Source: an uncultured Lachnospiraceae bacterium (GTDB lineage: Bacteria; Bacillota; Clostridia; Lachnospirales; Lachnospiraceae). From it: 64,000 nucleotides of DNA. The notes beneath the pieces are model-generated. The model searched no databases and had not been told where the DNA came from. It saw nothing but the letters and a program-made list of their open reading frames with translations. Below are positions 9,574 through 18,078 of the stretch, piece after piece; within the stretch, counting starts at the first letter, position 1; every line of letters begins with the position of its first letter. The translations under genes and the position numbers were made by a program. The stretch covers positions 29,579 through 93,578 of the forward strand of contig CAKRJP010000011.1 of assembly GCA_934351835.1 (NCBI GenBank), in the 5' to 3' direction.

Positions 9574-9885
9574 CTATATGTTCTTTAAACTCTTCTTACA
9601 GATCTTACAAAGTGTCCCTGCCGCCGTCACCAACACTACCTTCGCATATGCGGTATCTCCAATCTTGTCATACACACGACCGGCACTCATGGATTCACCC
9701 ATCACCGTATAAGAACTATTTGCCACATAGCCAATCTTTCCAAGACCTTCACAGGTCACTTTGATCGCTTCTTTGTCATACTCATTATCCGGTTCCTTCT
9801 CCAACTTGAGTTTCATACCTTTTTCCAGAAAATCATTTCCATAATAATACTTTGTTCCTGTCAGTGTGATAAATACTTTTGCCAT
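9574..9885 (-). CDS. Small HIRAN-domain protein
   Basis: The protein has 103 residues and is almost entirely one HIRAN domain: FITLTGTKYYYG, then LEKEPDNEYDKEAI, then LGKIGYVANS. HIRAN domains, as in HLTF, bind 3' ends of single-stranded DNA, and bacterial stand-alone forms are linked to DNA damage or nuclease functions. The C-terminal CKICKKS has two cysteines that could be structural. GAAAGGAGAACGAACC before the ATG supports the start. It is the first gene of the probable HIRAN-exonuclease-Argonaute unit. Confidence 0.85.
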   Translation of the reverse strand: MAKVFITLTGTKYYYGNDFLEKGMKLKLEKEPDNEYDKEAIKVTCEGLGKIGYVANSSYTVMGESMSAGRVYDKIGDTAYAKVVLVTAAGTLCKICKKSLKNI

Positions 9886-9921
9886 GGTTCGTTCTCCTTT
9901 CTAAGCCATAAAACGTTACCT

Positions 9922-10797
9922 TCAGTGCATCTCATCCCAATAATCATAGGCATCATCATAACCATCATCATAATTTCCATCGCCAAATTCTTCGCCCCAT
10001 TCATCCGCGAAATCATCCGGATCATCGTAATCATACACATCGTACGGATCATATTTTGAAGAAGATCCCGATGAACTTCCCCGGGAACTGCTGCCGGAGT
10101 AATTGCTGCCAGAATAGCTACTTCCGGAATAACCGCTTCCAGAATGGCCGGAATTATTTGTTGTTATTGTTTTCGCATAAACTTCCTTGCCGTTAACATA
10201 CACCCATCGCCTACCTTCTACTGAATAAGTCTGATCCGGTTCTTTCTTTACCGTCATGTCATTGGTAAGATTTTTATCACCTATGTAAACAGCAATTGTT
10301 TTATCTCCCATCTCTATGTCCATGGAATTTTTATACCAACCTTCACGATTACTTTCTACCAGTCCGACATTACTCATCAGTTCAATAAAAGGTTCAAAGT
10401 TCCCGCCTGCTGTATTCGCTGCATAAATAGCATCAATGGAATCGCTATAGTAATCCAACATATAATAGTACGCATAATCTGCACTTTCGTAATCGTCAGT
10501 CCCCCAATATTCATCAAAATACTCGTAAGAACATTCTGTGTAAACTACTCTTAAATCTGCGATTCCTGCATCCCGCATCTCATTCTGTAGCTTTTCTGCA
10601 TACGATTCTATATATTCCTCTGCCTTAATTTTTGAATTTTTCTTATCTTCTTTCTCCTGAAACGCTTCTTGTTCCTGCCTTTCTCTTGCCTTCTGCACAT
10701 CTAACTCAATAAGCTTAAACATGGTAAATCCAATACCTAAAATCAAAACAGCCAAACCTGCTACTTGTAAAATTTTCTTTTTCATATCTTTTTCCAT
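9922..10797 (-). CDS. Membrane-anchored protein with Ser/Gly and Asp/Tyr-rich tail
   Basis: I chose ATG 10797, with AGGAG eight bases upstream, giving 291 residues. A basic start and one hydrophobic segment (about residues 6-25) act as signal anchor, followed by a charged helical region and a globular extracytoplasmic part. The C-terminus has SGYSGSSYSG-type Ser/Gly/Tyr repeats and then a very acidic Asp/Tyr-rich tail. I do not recognise a family with a known function. The acidic tail could bind cations or cell wall. It lies 49 bases downstream of the 21-residue repeat protein. Confidence 0.75.
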   Translation of the reverse strand: MEKDMKKKILQVAGLAVLILGIGFTMFKLIELDVQKARERQEQEAFQEKEDKKNSKIKAEEYIESYAEKLQNEMRDAGIADLRVVYTECSYEYFDEYWGTDDYESADYAYYYMLDYYSDSIDAIYAANTAGGNFEPFIELMSNVGLVESNREGWYKNSMDIEMGDKTIAVYIGDKNLTNDMTVKKEPDQTYSVEGRRWVYVNGKEVYAKTITTNNSGHSGSGYSGSSYSGSNYSGSSSRGSSSGSSSKYDPYDVYDYDDPDDFADEWGEEFGDGNYDDGYDDAYDYWDEMH

Positions 10798-10846
10798 GTG
10801 ATAATCTCCTACACTATGCCATATCGACATATATTTTCAATCGTTT

Positions 10847-11164
10847 CTAATCATCATAATGATTCCAACCACCTAAAATTCCCGGACTGCTGTGTCCTGT
10901 CTTGTGCCCACGATTGTCATAATGATTTGCCCCACTTAAGAATCCCGGTCTTGTCTCTCCTGTTTTATTTCCGTGAGTATCGTAATGATTCAATCCGCCC
11001 AAAATCTTATTGTAACTTTCCCCGGTTTTATTTCCGTGTGCGTCGTAATTATTCCAACCGCCGAACAGCTTCGGTCTGCTTTCTCCGATCTTGTGACCGC
11101 TTGCATCGTAGTGATTAATCTCTCCAAAAAATCCTTTTCTGCTGTATCCTTCTTTTTTACTCAT
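10847..11164 (-). CDS. Tandem 21-residue repeat protein (NHYD..G.KTGE)
   Basis: The protein has 105 residues. After an N-terminal MSKKEGYSRKGFFGE it is built from about four copies of a 21-residue unit with the pattern GES-x(5)-GGxNHYDxxGxKT. The repeats are hydrophilic and rich in Gly, Asn, His, Tyr and Asp, with no signal peptide. AAGGAGGAAGAACATT before the ATG is a strong ribosome site. The repeat resembles short YD-type units seen in Firmicutes proteins of unknown function. Copy number may vary between strains. Confidence 0.75.
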   Translation of the reverse strand: MSKKEGYSRKGFFGEINHYDASGHKIGESRPKLFGGWNNYDAHGNKTGESYNKILGGLNHYDTHGNKTGETRPGFLSGANHYDNRGHKTGHSSPGILGGWNHYDD

Positions 11165-11178
11165 AATGTTCTTCCTCC

Positions 11179-11280
11179 TTAATCGTTTAAGTAATCATAA
11201 TAATCGGCCTCGCTGGCAAACAAGATATATTCACCATCTACCAATCCCATGTAACCATCACCAGTGTTAAATCCCTTCAT
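11179..11280 (-). CDS. 33-residue acidic peptide
   Basis: A 33-codon frame starts at ATG 11280 behind AAACGGAGGAACTGAC, a near-perfect Shine-Dalgarno at good spacing. It begins MKGFNTGDGYMGLVDGEY and ends DYYDYLND. Its stop is immediately followed by the ribosome site of the repeat protein, so the two are co-transcribed. It is too short for many gene callers. Function is unknown; the strong ribosome site and the spacing make it a likely real gene. Confidence 0.6.
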   Translation of the reverse strand: MKGFNTGDGYMGLVDGEYILFASEADYYDYLND

Positions 11281-11490
11281 TGTCAGTTCCTCCGTTTCTT
11301 AAAAATCGTGATTTTAACTTTCTTTGGGTTCGTTTATCCCTTTGATGGTTCCATCTTAAATGATTAGGTGGGTTATAAAAATCCCTGCTGTTTTTTCTTT
11401 TATAACTTTTTCTGGCATTATAAAAAGGACCATGTATCTCTACATGATCCTTCACTATATTTTACACTCATAAATACATTATTTTTCTCC

Positions 11491-13659
11491 TTATTCCACC
11501 TTTAGCATCCCGCCGTTTGCCACAATCTTCAGATTTAATATCTTAAGTACTTCACCAAATTGTATCTGCACATACTCTTCATCCACATCCACCACGACGC
11601 CTTCGCCAAACATTTTATGTTTTACGATCACTCCGGCGCCCAGTTTTTCTACAAGCTCCTGATACTTTCCATTTGATGCCTTCTGTGTTTCGTACACATT
11701 GGTTTTTCTATAGTAACTATTTCGTTTTCCAAGTTGATTATTCCCTGACATATTTCCAGATACTGCCCCTCCGACGCCTTCATGAAAATCCATATTCTTA
11801 ACTGGCGTTTTTCCTAACAGTTCAGCAGCAAAGCTTCCCGGCCGGTTCATGGTAAATACCACCAACTGATTCTTCGCTCTGGTGGCTCCTACATAGAACA
11901 AACGCCGTTCTTCTTCGTAGGTCTCGATTTCTTCTTTTGGCGCATTCTTTAGGTTTGCCGGAATCTTCTCCGGTAAAATACCATCCACCACATCCATCAG
12001 ATAGACTGTATCATACTCCAGTCCCTTGCTGGCATGAATGGTAGACAGGATAAACGGGCAATCATAATCCCTCTCTTTTTCCTGCATGATATATTTTAAT
12101 TCTTCTAATCGTTCAATCAGTCTCTGTGGTGATTCTTCTCTGCTGCCAATAGTTTTCAGCAACTCAATCTTGCTGTCACGGATACCGCTTCGGTTTAGAT
12201 ATTCCTGATATCCCATGAATTTCACAATACGGTTGACTGCTTTGTCTGCAGGATCATTTAACAAATTTCGCAGATGGGATCTTGTGGCTTTGACTTTCCC
12301 TGCTATGTAAGCATCCAGATTCCCGTAATTAATTGCCGCATCCAGCACCGTAATATCTTTCTCTTCACTAATCTGTACAATCCGCATGGCATCCTGCTTT
12401 TTCAGGAACATTCCGAGCTTATAATATATCTGTAGAAACAATTCTGTGTCTTTTGGATGCATTGCAAATTGGATAACGTTTACAATATCCACCACCGTCC
12501 GGTGGGTAAAGAAGGTAAGTTCCTTACTTCGCATCTGATAGGGGATACCTTTTCGTTCAAAGAGATCCACCAGCGGAAGGACACATTCATTATCCCTGTA
12601 CAACACCGCCGTCTCCGTCGTACAGCCATCGGCGATTTTCGCCAGATAGGAGTACTGGGCCTTCCTGGATTTTAACTTCACTTCTTTGACCATTTCTGCC
12701 GCCGGTCTGGTTGCCTTCATATGCTTTTCATGGCGCAGCGTATTCTTCTGGATAAATCGATCTGCTGCTACCACGATATTTGCATTGGAACGGAAATTTT
12801 CTTCCATCAGAAGTACTTTCGCCCCCGGATGATGTTTCTCAAATAGCAATAATGCCTCTGGATAAGCCGCCCGGAAACCATAGATACTCTGATCTTCATC
12901 TCCAACCATAAAAAGATTCTCTGTTTTTGATGCCAGCAGTGCAATAATGGCATGCTGGATTTTTGAAGTATCCTGAGCCTCATCTACGCAAATGTATGGA
13001 TACATATTTTGAAAATACTCCAGAAGATCGGGGAATCTCCGGAGCATATTATAGGCGTACAGCATCTGATCATCGTAATCCATCAGGCCCTGCTCTCTTA
13101 ACTGCCTGCAATATTCCTTATAAATCACGGAGATTTTGATTTCTGCCTCATCCTCTAATTTCTGGATTTCTTTTTCATTTAGCATCATATTTTTAATGTA
13201 AGTGATCAGAGTCCTTACATTTTTCAGATCACTCTCTGTGGCATAACTGTGCTCACTTTCCTGATAAATCTGCGCCAGCATCCCTGCTGTGGTCTTCTCA
13301 TCCTTTACCAGTTCAAAGGGTGCTTTTCCCACTTTTCTTCCGTAATACTGGATGATCTTCGCACAGATTCCATTGATGGTCCGAAATTCCAGTTGATCCG
13401 CCAGTTCCTCTCCAAAATAAGAAGCAAAACGTTTCGACATATCTTTCGTCGCTGCCACCGTGTAGGTGACTGTCAATATTTTCTTTGGATCAATTCCTTT
13501 ACAATAAATCATATAGCCAAGGCGAGTGACCAGAACCGTCGTTTTTCCGGAACCCGGTACTGCCAATAAGAGCACCGGTCCGTCAACACTCTGGACCGCT
13601 GCTCTCTGCTGCTCATTTAATCGAATCGAATATTTATCTTTAAATTCCTGCCACTGCAT
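11491..13659 (-). CDS. UvrD/PcrA-family DNA helicase
   Basis: This is a 722-residue SF1A helicase. LNEQQRAAV (Q motif), Walker A AVPGSGKTT, VDEAQDTS (motif II), GDEDQSIYGFRAAYPEA (motif III) and VGATRAKNQLVVF (motif VI) are all present, with STIHASKGLEYDTV as motif V. The C-terminus (about 660-715) has a small domain with VKHKMFGEGVVVDVDEE, typical of PcrA-like proteins. It probably unwinds DNA in repair or replication restart. GAGGAAATAA precedes the ATG, 18 bases after the upstream acyltransferase-like gene. It could also be a diverged, non-housekeeping paralogue. Confidence 0.93.
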   Translation of the reverse strand: MQWQEFKDKYSIRLNEQQRAAVQSVDGPVLLLAVPGSGKTTVLVTRLGYMIYCKGIDPKKILTVTYTVAATKDMSKRFASYFGEELADQLEFRTINGICAKIIQYYGRKVGKAPFELVKDEKTTAGMLAQIYQESEHSYATESDLKNVRTLITYIKNMMLNEKEIQKLEDEAEIKISVIYKEYCRQLREQGLMDYDDQMLYAYNMLRRFPDLLEYFQNMYPYICVDEAQDTSKIQHAIIALLASKTENLFMVGDEDQSIYGFRAAYPEALLLFEKHHPGAKVLLMEENFRSNANIVVAADRFIQKNTLRHEKHMKATRPAAEMVKEVKLKSRKAQYSYLAKIADGCTTETAVLYRDNECVLPLVDLFERKGIPYQMRSKELTFFTHRTVVDIVNVIQFAMHPKDTELFLQIYYKLGMFLKKQDAMRIVQISEEKDITVLDAAINYGNLDAYIAGKVKATRSHLRNLLNDPADKAVNRIVKFMGYQEYLNRSGIRDSKIELLKTIGSREESPQRLIERLEELKYIMQEKERDYDCPFILSTIHASKGLEYDTVYLMDVVDGILPEKIPANLKNAPKEEIETYEEERRLFYVGATRAKNQLVVFTMNRPGSFAAELLGKTPVKNMDFHEGVGGAVSGNMSGNNQLGKRNSYYRKTNVYETQKASNGKYQELVEKLGAGVIVKHKMFGEGVVVDVDEEYVQIQFGEVLKILNLKIVANGGMLKVE

Positions 13660-13677
13660 TTATTTCCTCAATTCCTG

Positions 13678-15498
13678 TTATACGTGAAGATTCTTTTCCA
13701 TCTCCAACCGCAATTCTTTTCCTCTGAACAATACCAGCCCCACCAGCATGAGCACTGCCATTCCCATGGATATCACAGATGGAAACGTCACTTTCGTAAT
13801 TCCTACCGCTATACACACAAGAGGCACGATCAGCCCGTACAGAGACGCCATTACGAAATAGACCACATAGTCTTTCGGCTGTTTGTAGTATACTCGTGAA
13901 ATCAGCACCATCGTAAGCATCACCAGTGCGCTCACCCCCGGAAGTACAAAATCTACCGACCAGCCACGCCAGCCCGTCATACGATCCCAGATCACACATC
14001 CTGCTGTCACGATGATCAACTGCCACATAGCATTTTTCAACAGATTATGCCGTTTCAAAAATCCCATGGCAAGTGCCACCCACATGCTGGCAGTCGCTCC
14101 GCCCACGAATAAGGACAGCCGGAAATGCCTGTCGATACTAAAATCGATTCCCAGTGCCAGTACCAATGCCAAAACACATAAGAATGTAAAGACTTTGAAT
14201 ATTTTCAGCCCTTTTGCCTCTGTCATAACCTCTTCCGGATAGTCCGGTTTTAAAACATCCACACCGATGGATTGTTCTTTTAAAATCTGAAAGAACGCCT
14301 CTTTCACCGGGTCACAGTCGTACCTGGACGTAAAGCCCAGATAAATCTTATCCTTAAAAGAGCACATGCAAAGTTCCACCTTCGGTGTGCTGGTAAACAC
14401 TCCGAACCGCTGAATGTACGGCTCATACGCCTCCGGCATCTTTACGATTCCCATGTTGGAAAATATTGCCGTTACATCCTTTTCTGCCGTTCTCGCTCCA
14501 ACGTTGATACAGATATTTTTCAGTTCCAGCGGAGCAAATTTTAATACCGGATGCACCTGCAATGCAAAATAATCGCTCATTCGCTGTTCCATTTTCTCTG
14601 TAGTCAGTTCTTCTTTAAAGCATTTCTGAACAGCTTTTAACACCTCTTCAAATTCTTCTTTCCCGTCTTTAAACTGATACCCCGGCTCAATCCAGTTGAA
14701 GAAATTCAACATGGTATTGATTGGGAAAAATTGTCTCAAATTCACCGGCACCATCAGGATCACCGGTTTTTCTTCCTGTCTTCTTGTCATGGTACGATGT
14801 ACTGCACACAGATAGACCGCTGTCAGAAATACCGTCATAGACACGCCGTATTCTTTGGCTTTCACCTTAAGATCTCTGACCGGGATCTCTGCCTCTGTGG
14901 TCTGAAGACTTCCAAGTTCCCGCCTACCTTTTCGCAGCTGATGTGCCACAGGTTTTTTCACGCGGCGCAGCTTAACCTTCTGAGAATAGTATTTTTCAAA
15001 GCCATCCGACTCCTGGTCAGCCAGACTTTCCGAATACTCGGACAGTACAACATCTTCCAGTCCGTCCTCCTTATGAACCAGATACAGATAATTTTTCACC
15101 AGTTCCCTGACAAATTCACTTGCTCCGGTTCCGTCTGTCAACACATGAAAGACTTCAAAATTAATCCTCTTTTTATAATAAGTAACTTCAAATAAAAGGT
15201 CACTTTTATCCCGGATATAAAGCTGACTGCAAGGCTCCTTATACTCCTCCCGTACCACCGGCCGCTTGTTGCTTTTCTCCAGATAATGCCAGAACAAACC
15301 TTTTCTCATCACCGACAAATAGATCGGATACTTGTCCAGTGTCCGGTTTAAAGCCTGCTGTAAAATATCTTCCTTTACTTCTTCTTTTAATTCACAAAAA
15401 AAACGGAATACCCGCGTATCTTTCTTGCTGCTTGCCGCCGGAAACAGTTTCGCCGCATTATCCAGTTTTCTCCAGTGTTTTCCTCTGCTTTGAGGCAT
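13678..15498 (-). CDS. DUF6320-like acyltransferase-type membrane protein
   Basis: The protein has 606 residues. The N-terminal 400 resemble the chloramphenicol-acetyltransferase/condensation fold, with FEVFHVLTDGTGA in the position of the HHxxxDG catalytic motif (one His retained) and further strands as in alcohol acetyltransferases. From about residue 425 there are six or so hydrophobic segments. This layout matches DUF6320 proteins common in Lachnospiraceae. Substrate is unknown; esterification of a lipid or alcohol is the simplest idea. It starts three bases after an alpha/beta hydrolase gene and precedes the helicase by 18 bases, suggesting one operon. Confidence 0.75.
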   Translation of the reverse strand: MPQSRGKHWRKLDNAAKLFPAASSKKDTRVFRFFCELKEEVKEDILQQALNRTLDKYPIYLSVMRKGLFWHYLEKSNKRPVVREEYKEPCSQLYIRDKSDLLFEVTYYKKRINFEVFHVLTDGTGASEFVRELVKNYLYLVHKEDGLEDVVLSEYSESLADQESDGFEKYYSQKVKLRRVKKPVAHQLRKGRRELGSLQTTEAEIPVRDLKVKAKEYGVSMTVFLTAVYLCAVHRTMTRRQEEKPVILMVPVNLRQFFPINTMLNFFNWIEPGYQFKDGKEEFEEVLKAVQKCFKEELTTEKMEQRMSDYFALQVHPVLKFAPLELKNICINVGARTAEKDVTAIFSNMGIVKMPEAYEPYIQRFGVFTSTPKVELCMCSFKDKIYLGFTSRYDCDPVKEAFFQILKEQSIGVDVLKPDYPEEVMTEAKGLKIFKVFTFLCVLALVLALGIDFSIDRHFRLSLFVGGATASMWVALAMGFLKRHNLLKNAMWQLIIVTAGCVIWDRMTGWRGWSVDFVLPGVSALVMLTMVLISRVYYKQPKDYVVYFVMASLYGLIVPLVCIAVGITKVTFPSVISMGMAVLMLVGLVLFRGKELRLEMEKNLHV

Positions 15499-15501
15499 GA
15501 T

Positions 15502-16428
15502 TTATTCCCCCTTCAGGAACTGATTAATATACGCAAAGCTCTCCTGCACATGCAAGTTTTTAATTCCCAGCGCAAAAAAACCGTGAAGTCCGTCCTTGAT
15601 CCGGTGTACCTCCACTCTATTACCAGCCCTTTTTAATCTCTCTCCGTATGCTTCTCCCTCATCTCTTAAAGGATCAAATTCCGATGTCAGTATCAGCGTA
15701 TCCGGCTGATTCGTAAGGTCCTCCTCCAAGATCGGTGCAAAGTAAGGATTCTTTTTGTCTGCCTCACTTCCTGCATATAAATCTATATAATCTCGCATCT
15801 TTCCGGCCGTCAGAAGATAATCCTCTCCGTTGGTTCGCACGGAATCAAATGCGGAATGTTCACTGTAATCATTATTCACTGCCGGATAGATCAATATCTG
15901 TCTTCTCGGCATGAATTCTCCCTTATCTCTCGCCATCAGAGATAACGCCGCCGCAAGATTACCTCCTGCGCTGTCACCGATCAGGGTAATATCCTCCTGT
16001 CGTATATCCGGCTGTGCAAATAATTCTTTTGCCACCTCATAGCAGTCCATCAGGCCGATTGGAAATTTATGCTCCGGTGCCAGTCTGTATTCCACTGCCG
16101 CTACCGTCTGTCCCGTGGCCTGTGCCATGCGCGAACACACACGTTCATAATTCTCCACATGCTCTGTCGCCCAGCCTCCACCGTGAAGGAACAGCATGAT
16201 CTTTCTTCTTTTGATATGATCCTTCGCATGGTAAGATTCCTCATCAGGGAAGAATACTTTGACCGGCACCTCATAACCATCGTTATATACTTTCAGATCC
16301 ATGGTTTTATAAAATATCTTCATCGGATCCAGTCGTTTCAGATCAGCCAGTCGTCTGGACACTTCTACGTCGATCCCGTCAAAAGATAACGCTTTTAAAA
16401 TTGCTTTGGTTGTCTCATTGATCGCCAT
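15502..16428 (-). CDS. Alpha/beta hydrolase, hormone-sensitive lipase family
   Basis: The protein has 308 residues. It has the HSL-family oxyanion motif HGGGW, the nucleophile elbow GDSAGGN (catalytic Ser), an acid in SEFDPLRDEG and a histidine in DGLHGFFAL. These enzymes hydrolyse short-chain esters. No signal peptide is seen, so it is cytoplasmic. The stop is three bases before the DUF6320-like gene, so esterase and acyltransferase-like partners are probably made together and may act on the same kind of ester. Confidence 0.92.
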   Translation of the reverse strand: MAINETTKAILKALSFDGIDVEVSRRLADLKRLDPMKIFYKTMDLKVYNDGYEVPVKVFFPDEESYHAKDHIKRRKIMLFLHGGGWATEHVENYERVCSRMAQATGQTVAAVEYRLAPEHKFPIGLMDCYEVAKELFAQPDIRQEDITLIGDSAGGNLAAALSLMARDKGEFMPRRQILIYPAVNNDYSEHSAFDSVRTNGEDYLLTAGKMRDYIDLYAGSEADKKNPYFAPILEEDLTNQPDTLILTSEFDPLRDEGEAYGERLKRAGNRVEVHRIKDGLHGFFALGIKNLHVQESFAYINQFLKGE

Positions 16429-16504
16429 ATTTGTTCTTTCCTCATAATCAAATTTTCAGTCATTCTATTATATGTTACCACTATAGTGAAAACCGCACAA
16501 CCTA

Positions 16505-16572
16505 AAAAGGCTCGCATCAGCTTTTTAAACGGCAAAAAACGGAAACAAACTCTGATCAAGCTGTTCCCGTTT
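16505..16572 (-). terminator. Two hairpin terminators after scrB
   Basis: Read on the minus strand after scrB, AAACGGGAACA pairs with TGTTTCCGTTT (16537-16572) and is followed by a T run. A second hairpin, AAAAAGCTGATGCGAGCCTTTTT, lies at 16505-16527. Both fit intrinsic termination before the hydrolase gene. Confidence 0.75.
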
Positions 16573-16603
16573 CTGCCATTCAAATTTTTATATAAAAATT
16601 CTC

Positions 16604-18028
16604 TTATGAAATTCTCGCCAGTATAATTTCTGCCCCTGGTGCCTTAACACTGATTCCATATTTCTTCGGATAATACCTGGTGGAAAATACATATTCTCCA
16701 TCATTTACAAACACTTCTACCGATGAAATATCTGTAAGTATTCTTAAGTTCTTTACTTCTTCTATTTCTGCATATCGAAGATACCTTCCCGCAGAGACTC
16801 CCGATTTCTCCGGATGTTTAAACCGCATCTGAAATCTTCCATCTTTATACTCTAATACCAGTTCATCCGCCAGAACAACTTCAAACTGATTTTTATGTAT
16901 TCCTTCGATCAAAGTCTCCTGCAACGGATTTCCGATTTCTGCCAGATAGTCCTTTGCATTGATTTCATCATGCTTCTTCTCTTCCAGTTCCCGGATTGGA
17001 CGCTGACAGATCTTGCCATCTTTTACATAAATCTCTCTCGGAAAAGTAAAACAGTGCTGCCATCCATCTTCAATTGTAAGATTTGTATATTCCTCGCAAT
17101 CCGGCATTCCCATCCAACTGATATGGATTCTTCTGCCATCTTCTGTCTCAAAACTCTGCGGTGCATAATAGTCAAATCCATAGTCCCACAGCTTATATTC
17201 CGAAAGTTTATAGTTTCCAAAGATATCTCCGTCTATCTCAAAGTATCCAGACTGGTAAACATTTCTGTCATCCCATACGCTGCCTTCTAAGCCTTGTACA
17301 GAGGTTGAAAGAATTTTCTTCCCGTCTATTTCAAAGTAATCCGGACATTCCCACATATACCCAAACGGCTCTTCGGATTCGATACGGCTTTTGAATCTCC
17401 AGTTCATTTTATCTTCTGATTCAAAAATCAGCACCTGACCAACATCTTCTTTTGTTCTGGCACCCTGTACCATATAGTAGGTATCATCTTCTTTCCATAC
17501 CTTTGGGTCACGCACATGGCAGGTCAGATCCTGTGGGTAATCAGTGTTACGCATCAGCTCCTTTTTATGTTCAAAGTGAACCCCATCTTTGCTGGTCACC
17601 AGCACCGTATTTCCTTCGCGACCGTTTGTGATGTAATCATAATCACCATCTTCCAGTTTTACATTTCCGGTATAATACAGGTACATTACGCCATCTTCGA
17701 TAAATGCCGATCCGGAATAAACTCCGTGACAGTCAAACGGCTGATCCGGATACAGGGCCGTTCCCTGATATTCCCAGTCAATCATATTTTGGCTGATATA
17801 GTGCCCCCACATCTTCACGCCGCCTTCTGCGTTAAACGGAGAGTACTGAAAAAATGCATGATACACTCCCCGAAACTGGCAAAGTCCATTCGGATCGTTT
17901 AACCAGCCCACCGGAGGCATCAGATGAAGCTTCTCACGAAAACTCTCCTTTGCACCTTTTTCTTTTGCTGCCATATTCTGCTCTGCTGTTTCTACTAATT
18001 TCACAAGATCTCTTGTTAACGCATTCAT
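16604..18028 (-). CDS. scrB: Sucrose-6-phosphate hydrolase (GH32)
   Basis: The protein has 474 residues of glycoside hydrolase family 32. HLMPPVGWLNDPNGL carries the nucleophile Asp in the WLNDPNG motif, HVRDPKVW is the RDP motif, and YMWECPDYFEI has the acid-base Glu in the EC motif. It cleaves sucrose-6-phosphate to glucose-6-phosphate and fructose. There is no signal peptide, as expected for the cytoplasmic enzyme. It follows the sucrose PTS gene by 50 bases and is followed by two terminators, so it is the end of the scr operon. Confidence 0.95.
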   Translation of the reverse strand: MNALTRDLVKLVETAEQNMAAKEKGAKESFREKLHLMPPVGWLNDPNGLCQFRGVYHAFFQYSPFNAEGGVKMWGHYISQNMIDWEYQGTALYPDQPFDCHGVYSGSAFIEDGVMYLYYTGNVKLEDGDYDYITNGREGNTVLVTSKDGVHFEHKKELMRNTDYPQDLTCHVRDPKVWKEDDTYYMVQGARTKEDVGQVLIFESEDKMNWRFKSRIESEEPFGYMWECPDYFEIDGKKILSTSVQGLEGSVWDDRNVYQSGYFEIDGDIFGNYKLSEYKLWDYGFDYYAPQSFETEDGRRIHISWMGMPDCEEYTNLTIEDGWQHCFTFPREIYVKDGKICQRPIRELEEKKHDEINAKDYLAEIGNPLQETLIEGIHKNQFEVVLADELVLEYKDGRFQMRFKHPEKSGVSAGRYLRYAEIEEVKNLRILTDISSVEVFVNDGEYVFSTRYYPKKYGISVKAPGAEIILARIS

Positions 18029-18078
18029 TATTATATAACTCCACTAATTATTACTTCTCTAATATCACTTTTCTAATA

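Noticed and set aside
11267..11455. Minus-strand frame of 62 codons, very basic
   Set aside because: Its start is a GTG without a clear ribosome site and it overlaps the better supported 33-codon gene; no family is recognised.
13640..14026. Minus-strand 128-codon frame at the end of the acyltransferase-like gene
   Set aside because: It lies in another frame of the well-supported 606-residue gene and its translation is low-complexity with no motif.
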